Source: Paracoccaceae bacterium | Lineage (GTDB): Bacteria > Pseudomonadota > Alphaproteobacteria > Rhodobacterales > Rhodobacteraceae | Reading direction: 5' to 3' | Assembly (NCBI GenBank): GCA_026982255.1 | Contig: JALSHL010000268.1 | Location: 1-10,244, forward strand | Length of the DNA: 10,244 bases | Shown: piece after piece, positions 1 to 6,062 of the stretch | Layout of the letters: each line of letters opens with the position of its first letter | Position numbering within the stretch: the stretch's first letter is position 1 | Notes under the pieces: model-generated | Seen by the model: the letters and a program-made list of their open reading frames with translations, nothing else | The model's database searches: none | What the model was told of the DNA's origin: nothing | Program-made: the position numbers and the translations under genes

Positions 1-1476
1 GAATTTCAACCCTTTTTCCTCCAGCGCCGCGCGATAGCTCATATCGACCTCGTAGCGGTGGCGGTGGCGTTCGGAAATATGCGTATCGCCGTAAATCTCT
101 GCCACTTTCGACCCTTCGGCCAGCGTCGCGTTATAGGCGCCGAGCCGCATGGTCCCGCCCTTGTCGTCACCGGCCTCGCGCTGGATGGTGCGGTTGCCCT
201 CGACCCATTCCTTCAGGTGATAGACAATCGGCGTGAAGCGTTTCTCGCCGGCTTCGTGGTCGAATTCCTCGGAGCCCGCATCGGCAATGCCGGCCAGATC
301 GCGCGCCGCCTCGATCACCGCCATCTGCATGCCCAGACAGATGCCCAGATAGGGGATGTCGTGTTCGCGCGCGTATTTCGCCGCCCGTATTTTCCCTTCG
401 GTGCCGCGCTCGCCAAAGCCGCCGGGCACCAGAATGGCGTTATAGCCCTGCAACAGCGGCGTGATATCCTCGTCATTCTCGAAACGCTCTGAATCGATCC
501 ACTCGGCCCTTACCTTCACCCGGTTGGCGATACCGCCGTGGGTCAGGGCCTCGGCAATGGATTTATAGGCATCGTCCAGTTGCACATATTTGCCGACAAT
601 GGCGATTTTTACCTCGCCCTCGGGATGTTCGATGCGGTCCATCACATCGGTCCACTTGGTCATATCCGGCTCCGGCGCGTCCGTGATGCCGAAGGCCTCC
701 AGCACTGCGCGGTCCATGCCCTCGCGATGATAGGCCAGCGGCGCCTCGTAGATGGATTTCAGATCCAGCGCCGGAATGACCGCCTCCGGCCGCACGTTGC
801 AGAACAGCGCCAGCTTGTCGCGCTCCTTCTGCGGGATCGGGTGTTCCGAGCGGCACATCAGGATATCCGGCGCAATGCCGATGGCGCGCAGCTCCTTGAC
901 CGAATGCTGCGTCGGTTTGGTTTTCAACTCTCCGGCGGCGGCGATATAGGGCACCAGCGTCAGGTGCATGAAAATACACTGTCCGCGCTTGTCCTGCGAA
1001 AACTGCCGGATCGCCTCGAAAAAGGGCAGGGCCTCGATATCGCCGACGGTGCCGCCGATCTCGCAGAGCATGAAATCCACCTCGTCGTCGCCGATCGCGA
1101 TGAAATCCTTGATCTCGTCAGTCACATGCGGAATCACCTGGATGGTTTTGCCCAGATAGTCGCCGCGGCGCTCTTTCTCCAGCACGGTGGAATAGATCCG
1201 CCCCGAGGAAATCGAATCCGTCTTGCGCGCCGAAACGCCGGTAAAGCGCTCGTAATGGCCAAGGTCGAGGTCCGTTTCCGCCCCGTCGTCGGTGACGAAA
1301 ACCTCGCCATGCTCGAAGGGCGACATGGTGCCCGGATCGACATTCAGATAGGGGTCCAGCTTGCGCAGCCGCACCGAATATCCGCGCGCCTGCAACAGCG
1401 CGCCCAAAGCCGCCGACGCAAGGCCCTTGCCAAGCGAGGAAACCACACCACCGGTAATGAAAATATAACGTGCCAT
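1..1476 (-). CDS. pyrG: CTP synthase (partial, C-terminal end beyond the window)
   Basis: Makes CTP from UTP, ATP and glutamine, the last step of cytosolic pyrimidine nucleotide synthesis. The 492 codons present begin MARYIFITGGVVSSLGKG, the hallmark N-terminus of the amidoligase (synthetase) domain with its P-loop-like nucleotide site. The C-terminal class I glutaminase domain carries the nucleophile motif YLGICLGMQ, whose cysteine is residue 380. Near base 60 the frame reads ERHRHRYEVD, also typical of the family. Bacterial CTP synthases are about 545 residues, so roughly 55 are missing, including the segment with the catalytic His and Glu (FHPEF in the family). This is a window-edge cut, not a pseudogene. 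No frameshift is seen. The start is fixed by homology, since the upstream ribosome-binding sequence is weak. The gene lies downstream of the iron-binding protein gene but is separated from it by an intrinsic terminator, so it needs its own promoter. Confidence 0.97.
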   Translation of the reverse strand, partial: MARYIFITGGVVSSLGKGLASAALGALLQARGYSVRLRKLDPYLNVDPGTMSPFEHGEVFVTDDGAETDLDLGHYERFTGVSARKTDSISSGRIYSTVLEKERRGDYLGKTIQVIPHVTDEIKDFIAIGDDEVDFMLCEIGGTVGDIEALPFFEAIRQFSQDKRGQCIFMHLTLVPYIAAAGELKTKPTQHSVKELRAIGIAPDILMCRSEHPIPQKERDKLALFCNVRPEAVIPALDLKSIYEAPLAYHREGMDRAVLEAFGITDAPEPDMTKWTDVMDRIEHPEGEVKIAIVGKYVQLDDAYKSIAEALTHGGIANRVKVRAEWIDSERFENDEDITPLLQGYNAILVPGGFGERGTEGKIRAAKYAREHDIPYLGICLGMQMAVIEAARDLAGIADAGSEEFDHEAGEKRFTPIVYHLKEWVEGNRTIQREAGDDKGGTMRLGAYNATLAEGSKVAEIYGDTHISERHRHRYEVDMSYRAALEEKGLKF

Positions 1477-1554
1477 GCCTGTATCGGCCCCCGCGAAAAA
1501 GTTGTTTTTATGGATTGGACCGGACGCCGCAATCGCTTGTATCACGGGATTAAA

Positions 1555-1583
1555 GATATACCGGATTCGCCCCGATCCCACAA
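1555..1583 (-). promoter_or_regulatory. Possible sigma-70 promoter for pyrG
   Basis: Read on the minus strand, TTGTGG (1578-1583) and TATATC (1555-1560) are 17 bases apart and lie about 80 bases upstream of the pyrG start. They also lie downstream of the terminator of the preceding gene, where a promoter is required. Both boxes are imperfect, so this is a weak, position-supported guess. I saw no gene or recognisable RNA in the rest of 1477-1647. Confidence 0.25.
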
Positions 1584-1647
1584 GTTCAAAACGCAACATC
1601 CTGTGGCTTTCGGCGGAAACCAACCCATAACTTGCGCAAATTGCAAC

Positions 1648-1677
1648 AAAAAAAGGCCCGCCATGACAGCGGGCCCG
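1648..1677 (-). terminator. Rho-independent terminator after the iron-binding protein gene
   Basis: On the minus strand a 7-base-pair GC stem (GCGGGCC at 1669-1675 on the plus strand, pairing with GGCCCGC at 1655-1661) encloses a 7-base loop and is followed at once by seven T residues (1648-1654). It starts about 23 bases after the stop of the gene at 1700-2704. This is a textbook intrinsic terminator and separates that gene from pyrG. Confidence 0.87.
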
Positions 1678-1699
1678 AGTGTTCGACGAACGGAAGAGT

Positions 1700-2704
1700 T
1701 TATCCGTCGAAATCCACTTTCTCGACCAGACGCAGCGCGGCAGGGCGATATTTCGCGATCTCCGCCAGCGGGGTCGGATCGGGTGTAAATGTGCCCCAGC
1801 TCTGCACCAGTTCGCTCGGCGCGACACTGTCCAGCAACGGGTATTCGAAGTTCAGTTCGGCATACAGCCCCTGCGCCTCGGCCGAGGTCAGGAATTCCAT
1901 CAGTTGCAACGCTTCGTCCCTGTTGGGTGCCGAGGCCGTCATCGCCATCCCCGACAGGTTCACATGCGCGCCCTTGCCGCCGATGGTCGGGAACACCAGA
2001 TTGACCGCATTGGCCCATTCCACCTGCTCCGGCTCCTGCAGCATCTTGCCCATGTAATAGGTGTTGCCGATGGCCACATCGCATTCACCGGCCCAGACCG
2101 CCTTGATCTGCGCACGGTCGTTGCCCTGCGGTTTGCGCGCCAGATTGGCCTTCAGCCCGCGCAACCACTCCTCGGTCTGTTCCTCGCCGTAATGGGCAAT
2201 CATCGCCGCCACCAGCGCCACGTTATAATTGTGCAGCCCCGAGCGGATACAGATACGCCCCTGCCACTGCGGATCGGCCAGCCCCTCGAACGAGGTCACC
2301 TCGCCCGGCGCCACGCGGTCCCTGGAAACATAGGCAATGCGCGCCCGCATGGTCAGGCCGGTCCAGTTCCCCTCGGGGTCGCGATACTCCGCCGGAATAT
2401 TGGCGTTGATAACATCCGAGACCACCGGTTGCGTCACCCCCGCATCGACAATCGCCGTCAGATTGGCAATATCCGTGGTCAGCACCACATCGGCGGGCGA
2501 GCGTTTGCCCTCGGCCCGCAGGCGCTCGATCATGCCGCTCTTGATGAACACCACATTGGTTTTGATGCCGGTCTCGGCGGTAAAGGCTTCCAGAATCGGG
2601 TCGATCAACTGCGGCTGGCGGGAGGAATAGATATTCACCTCTCCGGCCAACAGGGGGGAGGCCGCCAGCACAGTGGCGGCAATCAGGGTCAGGCGTTTCA
2701 GCAT
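1700..2704 (-). CDS. fbpA: Iron(III) ABC transporter periplasmic substrate-binding protein (FbpA/FutA type)
   Basis: The 334-residue protein starts with a Sec signal peptide (MLKR, then a hydrophobic stretch to about residue 20, cut near LLA/GEV), so it should be periplasmic. The mature part begins EVNIYSSRQ, typical of iron-binding proteins in the extracellular solute-binding family 1. Residues 214-217 are NTYY, containing the tyrosine pair (Y216, Y217) that binds Fe(III) in FbpA-like proteins. Y26 and Y160 (in CIRSGLHNYN) are placed like the other tyrosines of FutA-type proteins, which bind ferric iron without a synergistic anion; this subclass call is inference. The usual partners, a permease and an ATPase, are not adjacent, since mazG lies upstream and pyrG downstream. 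I chose the start at 2704 because it gives a clean signal peptide and has a GGAG seven bases upstream. The in-frame ATG at 2749 would add 15 residues before the signal peptide and would overlap the promoter. Confidence 0.9.
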   Translation of the reverse strand: MLKRLTLIAATVLAASPLLAGEVNIYSSRQPQLIDPILEAFTAETGIKTNVVFIKSGMIERLRAEGKRSPADVVLTTDIANLTAIVDAGVTQPVVSDVINANIPAEYRDPEGNWTGLTMRARIAYVSRDRVAPGEVTSFEGLADPQWQGRICIRSGLHNYNVALVAAMIAHYGEEQTEEWLRGLKANLARKPQGNDRAQIKAVWAGECDVAIGNTYYMGKMLQEPEQVEWANAVNLVFPTIGGKGAHVNLSGMAMTASAPNRDEALQLMEFLTSAEAQGLYAELNFEYPLLDSVAPSELVQSWGTFTPDPTPLAEIAKYRPAALRLVEKVDFDG

Positions 2705-2711
2705 GGGTTTG

Positions 2712-2715
2712 CTCC
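2712..2715 (-). promoter_or_regulatory. Ribosome-binding site fixing the iron-binding protein start
   Basis: The minus-strand sequence GGAG lies seven bases before the ATG at 2704. No comparable site precedes the longer in-frame start at 2749, so this decides the start. Confidence 0.7.
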
Positions 2716-2734
2716 GTGTTTGAATGACACGACC

Positions 2735-2763
2735 GGAATACCCGAGCAAAATAGTCAGGTCAA
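2735..2763 (-). promoter_or_regulatory. Promoter of the iron-binding protein gene, possibly iron-regulated
   Basis: On the minus strand TTGACC (2758-2763) and TATTCC (2735-2740) are exactly 17 bases apart. Transcription would start near 2728, giving a leader of about 23 bases with a well-placed ribosome-binding site. The spacer reads TGACTATTTTGCTCGGG. From memory this resembles the iron-responsive box reported upstream of iron genes in Rhodobacterales, but I cannot verify that consensus here, so operator function is inference. Confidence 0.5.
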
Positions 2764-2769
2764 TACCCG
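2737..2769 (-). repeat. Direct repeat CGGGTATT x2 across the iron-gene promoter
   Basis: Two identical 8-base copies (minus strand CGGGTATT) lie at 2762-2769 and 2737-2744, 25 bases apart. One overlaps the -35 box and the other overlaps the -10 box. They could be paired regulator half-sites, or they could be chance in a 75-base intergenic gap. Confidence 0.4.
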
Positions 2770-2779
2770 ATTAAAAATA

Positions 2780-3613
2780 TCAGGATTGTTTCTCCCGCCG
2801 CTTCACCTCGTCCCAAAGCGTATCCATCTCGGCCAGACCGGATTGCTCCGGCGTCTTGCCCTGCTCCTGAAGAAGCGCTTCCACTCCCTTGAAACGACGG
2901 GTGAATTTGGCGTTGGCGGCGCGCAGTGCCGCTTCGGGGTCAATGTCCAGATGCCGCGCCAGATTGGCCATGACAAACAGCAGATCGCCGTATTCCTCGG
3001 CCAGTTCCTCCGGTCCCAAAGTGTCGCGGGCCTCCACCAGTTCCGCCGCTTCCTCGGTGATTTTATCCACCACCTGCGCGGTTTGCGGCCAGTCGAACCC
3101 GACCCGCGCCGCCCGATTCTGCAACTTGATCGCCCGCGTCAGCGCCGGCAATCCCGCCGCCACCCCGTCCAGCGCCGAGGCCGCCTCGGGCTTTCCGGCC
3201 CGCTCCGCCGCCTTGATCCGTTCCCAGTCCACGGTCTGCTGCGCCGCCGATTTGTCGCGACTCTCCTCGCCGAACACATGCGGATGCCGCCGCAGCATCT
3301 TGTCGGAAATCGACCGCACCACATCCTGAAAGGCAAAATGCCCCGCCTCCTCGGCCATTTGCGCGTGATAGACCGACTGTAACAGCAAATCCCCCAGCTC
3401 GTCACGCAGATCCGCCATATCGCCGCGCTCGATCGCATCGGCAACCTCGTAGGCCTCCTCGATGGTATAGGGCGCGATGGAGGCAAAATCCTGCTCGATA
3501 TCCCACGGGCAGCCGGTTTCGGGGTCCCGCAGCCGCCGCATGATCTCCAGCAGGCGCTCCAGCCCTGCCGATGTGTCACGCACCAGCGCGTCGGAATCTG
3601 TATAATCTGTCAT
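2780..3613 (-). CDS. mazG: Nucleoside triphosphate pyrophosphohydrolase MazG
   Basis: Cytosolic hydrolase that cleaves (d)NTPs to NMPs and pyrophosphate, and is linked to nucleotide-pool cleaning and, in some bacteria, to lowering ppGpp under starvation. The 277-residue protein has the full two-domain layout of the long MazG family (E. coli MazG is about 263 residues). The N-terminal domain has the GCPWD motif (34-38) and metal-binding residues in IEEAYEVADA (51-60) and DELGDLL (71-77). The C-terminal domain repeats the pattern with TEEAAELVEA (186-195) and EEYGDLLF (206-213). The connecting RRHPHVFG (108-115) is a family signature. The frame is intact. The start at 3613 has only a weak upstream ribosome-binding sequence and is set by family length. 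The gene is divergent from the amidohydrolase gene, and 75 bases with no hairpin separate it from the iron-binding protein gene downstream, which has its own promoter. Confidence 0.96.
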   Translation of the reverse strand: MTDYTDSDALVRDTSAGLERLLEIMRRLRDPETGCPWDIEQDFASIAPYTIEEAYEVADAIERGDMADLRDELGDLLLQSVYHAQMAEEAGHFAFQDVVRSISDKMLRRHPHVFGEESRDKSAAQQTVDWERIKAAERAGKPEAASALDGVAAGLPALTRAIKLQNRAARVGFDWPQTAQVVDKITEEAAELVEARDTLGPEELAEEYGDLLFVMANLARHLDIDPEAALRAANAKFTRRFKGVEALLQEQGKTPEQSGLAEMDTLWDEVKRREKQS

Positions 3614-3632
3614 GTCCGCAAGCTACGCCCTG

Positions 3633-3663
3633 TTGACCTGCAAGTGCAAGCGGTGGCTAATGT
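3633..3663 (+). promoter_or_regulatory. Possible promoter for the amidohydrolase gene
   Basis: TTGACC (3633-3638) is followed after 19 bases by TAATGT (3658-3663), ending 19 bases before the start codon at 3683. The -35 box is good, but the spacer is long and the -10 box is poor. Position in a 69-base divergent gap supports it more than the sequence does. Confidence 0.3.
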
Positions 3664-3666
3664 CAA
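3638..3666 (-). promoter_or_regulatory. Possible promoter for mazG
   Basis: On the minus strand there is a perfect TTGACA (3661-3666). The hexamer 17 bases downstream, TTGCAG (3638-3643), is a poor -10. If real, it faces and overlaps the candidate promoter of the divergent amidohydrolase gene. Confidence 0.2.
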
Positions 3667-3671
3667 AAAAC

Positions 3672-3676
3672 AGGAG
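3672..3676 (+). promoter_or_regulatory. Ribosome-binding site fixing the amidohydrolase start
   Basis: AGGAG lies six bases before the ATG at 3683. An in-frame ATG at 3644 lies upstream of this site, but it would add 13 poorly conserved-looking residues and sits inside the candidate promoter, so 3683 is preferred. Confidence 0.75.
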
Positions 3677-3682
3677 TCCCCC

Positions 3683-4843
3683 ATGCCCGTCATCAACCGC
3701 ATCGCAGAGTTCCACAACGACATGAAGGTCTGGCGCCGCCACCTGCACATGCATCCCGAACTGGAACTCGACACCGAAAATACCGCTGCTTTCGTCGTCG
3801 AGCGCCTGCGCGAATTCGGCGTTGATTCCATCGAAACCGGCATCGCGAAAAACGGCCTCGTCGCCATTATCAACGGGCAGGGCGACGGCCCGACCATCGG
3901 CCTGCGCGCCGACATGGACGCCCTGCCGATACAGGAGGCCGGCACCCACGCGCACAAATCCACCATCCCCGGCAAAATGCACGCCTGCGGTCACGACGGC
4001 CACACCACCATGCTGCTCGGCGCCGCCAGATATCTGGCAGAAACCCGCAACTTCCGCGGCCGCGTCGCCCTGATCTTCCAGCCTGCGGAGGAAGAGGGCA
4101 ACGGCGCCGAGGTCATGGTCAACGAGGGCATCATGGACCGTTTCGACATTTCCGAAGTCTACGGCATCCACAACGCCCCGAACAAACCCGTCGGCCATGT
4201 GCTGCTCAACAAGGGCGCGCTGATGGCGGCGGTCGACTCCTTCCGCATCGACATCGAGGGCAAGGGCTGCCACGCGGCCTATCCCGATCAGGGCATCGAT
4301 CCGGTGATGGTCGCCGTGCAGATCGCGCAGGCCATCCAGACCATCCGCTCGCGCAACGTCCCGGGCCTCGACAATCTGGTGGTGTCGCTGACGCAGATCC
4401 ACGCGGGCGAGACCGACAACGTCATCCCGCAAACCGCCACCCTCGGCGGCACTGTCCGCTCCCTTGACCCCGCCACCCGCGATCTGGTCGAGGACCGCAT
4501 GCGCGCCATCGTCTCCGGCACCGCCGCCGCCCACGGTGCCAGCGCCACGCTCGTCTATGACCGTCAGGTCCCCGTCACCATCAACGACCCCGACCGCGCC
4601 ACCTTCGCGGCAGAGGTCGCCGCCTCGGTGGTCGGCGCCGCCAATGTCACCGACGACATCCCGCCCGAAATGGGGGCGGAGGATTTCGCTTTCATGCTGC
4701 AGGCCCGCCCCGGCGCCTATATTTTTCTGGGGCAGGGCGAGGGCGCCAACGTCCACCACCCCGAATACGATTTCAACGACGAGATCAGCCCCGTAGGCGC
4801 CAGCTACTTCGTGCAACTGGTGGAGCAGTCGCAACCGGCCTGA
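3683..4843 (+). CDS. M20 family metal-dependent amidohydrolase (hippurate/N-acyl-amino-acid hydrolase type)
   Basis: A 386-residue cytosolic enzyme of the M20D amidohydrolase family, which removes acyl groups from N-acylated amino acids or related amides. No signal peptide is seen. Motifs in order: WRRHLHMHPEL (17-27); GLRADMDALP (73-82); MHACGHDGHT (99-108), which supplies metal ligands Cys102 and His104; QPAEEEGNG (133-141) with the catalytic and metal glutamates at 136-137; GIHN with His163; the dimerisation-domain segment GKGCHAAYP (193-201); and the C-terminal VHHPEYDF with His359. Length matches the family. Substrate cannot be read from the sequence: hippurate, N-acetyl amino acids, indole-3-acetyl conjugates and N-acetyl-diaminopimelate are all handled by close relatives. 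It converges on the P450 gene with a 31-base gap and is divergent from mazG. It may or may not share a pathway with the P450 operon. Confidence 0.93.
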   Translation: MPVINRIAEFHNDMKVWRRHLHMHPELELDTENTAAFVVERLREFGVDSIETGIAKNGLVAIINGQGDGPTIGLRADMDALPIQEAGTHAHKSTIPGKMHACGHDGHTTMLLGAARYLAETRNFRGRVALIFQPAEEEGNGAEVMVNEGIMDRFDISEVYGIHNAPNKPVGHVLLNKGALMAAVDSFRIDIEGKGCHAAYPDQGIDPVMVAVQIAQAIQTIRSRNVPGLDNLVVSLTQIHAGETDNVIPQTATLGGTVRSLDPATRDLVEDRMRAIVSGTAAAHGASATLVYDRQVPVTINDPDRATFAAEVAASVVGAANVTDDIPPEMGAEDFAFMLQARPGAYIFLGQGEGANVHHPEYDFNDEISPVGASYFVQLVEQSQPA

Positions 4844-4849
4844 TGTTCT

Positions 4850-4872
4850 CCGGCCCGCGCTCCCGCGGCCGG
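4850..4872. terminator. GC-rich hairpin between convergent genes, possible bidirectional terminator
   Basis: CCGGCC (4850-4855) pairs with GGCCGG (4867-4872). After a one-base bulge, GCG (4857-4859) pairs with CGC (4864-4866), leaving a 4-base loop. It fills the 31-base gap between two convergent stop codons, where a terminator is expected. Neither side has a T tract, so efficient intrinsic termination is uncertain. Confidence 0.42.
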
Positions 4873-4874
4873 AA

Positions 4875-6062
4875 TCAGTAAAGCGCGACCTCCAGCGCCT
4901 CCAGCCCGTGAAAATGATAGCGGTCGGCATACTCCGGTGTGCCGGCCAGCTTTATATCGGGAAACCGTTCGAACAGGATTGGCAGGGCGACGCACATTTC
5001 CAGCTTGGCCAGCGGCGCGCCGATGCAGAAATGCAGCCCCGCGCCGAAAGACAGGTGCCCGACCCCGCCGCGCTCCACATCGAACCGGTCCGCACGGGCA
5101 AATTTTGCCGGATCGCGATTGGCCCCTGCCAGCAACAGCCCGACCTGATCGCCGGTCCTGAAGCTATGGCCGAAGGCGTCGACATCCTCCATCGCATAGC
5201 GCGTGAACATATGCAGCGGCGGATCGAACCGCAGCGTTTCCTCCACTGTCGCCAGCGTGCGCTCCGGCGTGGTAAAGAACGTCGCAGGTTCCGCGCCGCT
5301 TTCCAGTATCGTCTTGATCCCGTTGGCAAATCCATGCACCGTCGCCTCGTGCCCCGCGTTCAGCAGCAGAATACAGGTCGTCACAAGCTCGTCGGTCGAC
5401 AGCTTCGCCCCTTCGTCGCGCGCCGCAATCAGGCTGGTGATCAGGTCATCCTTCGGATCCGCCCGCCGCGCCTCGATAAACGCGCGGATGAAGGCGCTGA
5501 ACTCCTGCGTCGCCTTCACGGCAGCATCCTCCACCGCCCGGTCCCGGCGCACCTGATACATGGCCACCATGTCGTGCGACCACGCCAGCAACTGATCCGC
5601 CATATCCTCCGGCACCCCCAGCAGGCGCGAGATAATGACAATGGGAATCCGCTCGCAAAACGCCGGCAGCAGATCGACCCGACCCCCGTCGAACCCCGCA
5701 ACCAGCTCCCGCGCCAGCGCCGCGATTTCCGGTTCCAGCGCCGCGATCCGCTTGCTGGTAAAGGCCCGCACCAGCAACGAGCGCAAGCGCGTATGCGTCG
5801 GCGGCTCGCGCTCCAGAATCGAGTGTTCCTCCACATCGTAAAACGGTTTCAGGTGTTCGGGATGCACGGGCCTGAACCCTTCCGGCGCCTCGCGCCCGAA
5901 CCGCCGGTCGCGCAACATCGCGTTGACTGCGGCATGATCGACAGAACACACCAGCTTGTAATCTTCCCAGTAAAACAGCGTTTCCCCGCGCACCCGTTCG
6001 TAAAACGCATAGGGGTCCTGCACAAAATCCGCCGCCCGCGGGTCCTGCCTCACCTGTTTCAT
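4875..6062 (-). CDS. Cytochrome P450 (soluble bacterial type)
   Basis: A 395-residue haem monooxygenase without a membrane anchor, expected to be cytosolic and to need ferredoxin and a reductase, neither of which is encoded in the window. Conserved parts: EREPPTHTRLRSLL (84-97) in the C-helix region; I-helix AGHEAT (236-241); K-helix EETLR (274-278) with the ExxR pair E275 and R278; and the haem loop LSFGAGLHFCIG (337-348), with Cys346 as the iron ligand. The I helix normally reads AG-x-(D/E)-T, and here the threonine position is Ala240. Ala is known at this position in P450eryF, where the substrate helps oxygen activation, so the enzyme may still be active. The start overlaps the stop of the upstream PLP enzyme gene as ATGA (6059-6062), with GGAG eight bases before, so the two are almost certainly co-transcribed and translationally coupled. 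Substrate is unknown. Confidence 0.95.
   Translation of the reverse strand: MKQVRQDPRAADFVQDPYAFYERVRGETLFYWEDYKLVCSVDHAAVNAMLRDRRFGREAPEGFRPVHPEHLKPFYDVEEHSILEREPPTHTRLRSLLVRAFTSKRIAALEPEIAALARELVAGFDGGRVDLLPAFCERIPIVIISRLLGVPEDMADQLLAWSHDMVAMYQVRRDRAVEDAAVKATQEFSAFIRAFIEARRADPKDDLITSLIAARDEGAKLSTDELVTTCILLLNAGHEATVHGFANGIKTILESGAEPATFFTTPERTLATVEETLRFDPPLHMFTRYAMEDVDAFGHSFRTGDQVGLLLAGANRDPAKFARADRFDVERGGVGHLSFGAGLHFCIGAPLAKLEMCVALPILFERFPDIKLAGTPEYADRYHFHGLEALEVALY

Noticed and set aside
1477..1699. Small gene or structured leader RNA upstream of pyrG
   Set aside because: Apart from the terminator of the preceding gene and a weak promoter, I see no convincing ORF with a ribosome-binding site and no attenuator-like pair of hairpins.
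2705..2749. Longer start for the iron-binding protein at 2749
   Set aside because: It adds 15 residues ahead of an otherwise perfect signal peptide, overlaps the promoter and has no ribosome-binding site.
538..3382. Long plus-strand open frames opposite pyrG, the iron-binding gene and mazG
   Set aside because: They are antisense shadows with biased composition (His/Arg/Gln-rich), no ribosome-binding sites and no recognisable domains.
3644..3682. Longer start for the amidohydrolase at 3644
   Set aside because: The AGGAG at 3672-3676 serves the ATG at 3683, and the extra 13 residues lie inside the divergent promoter region.
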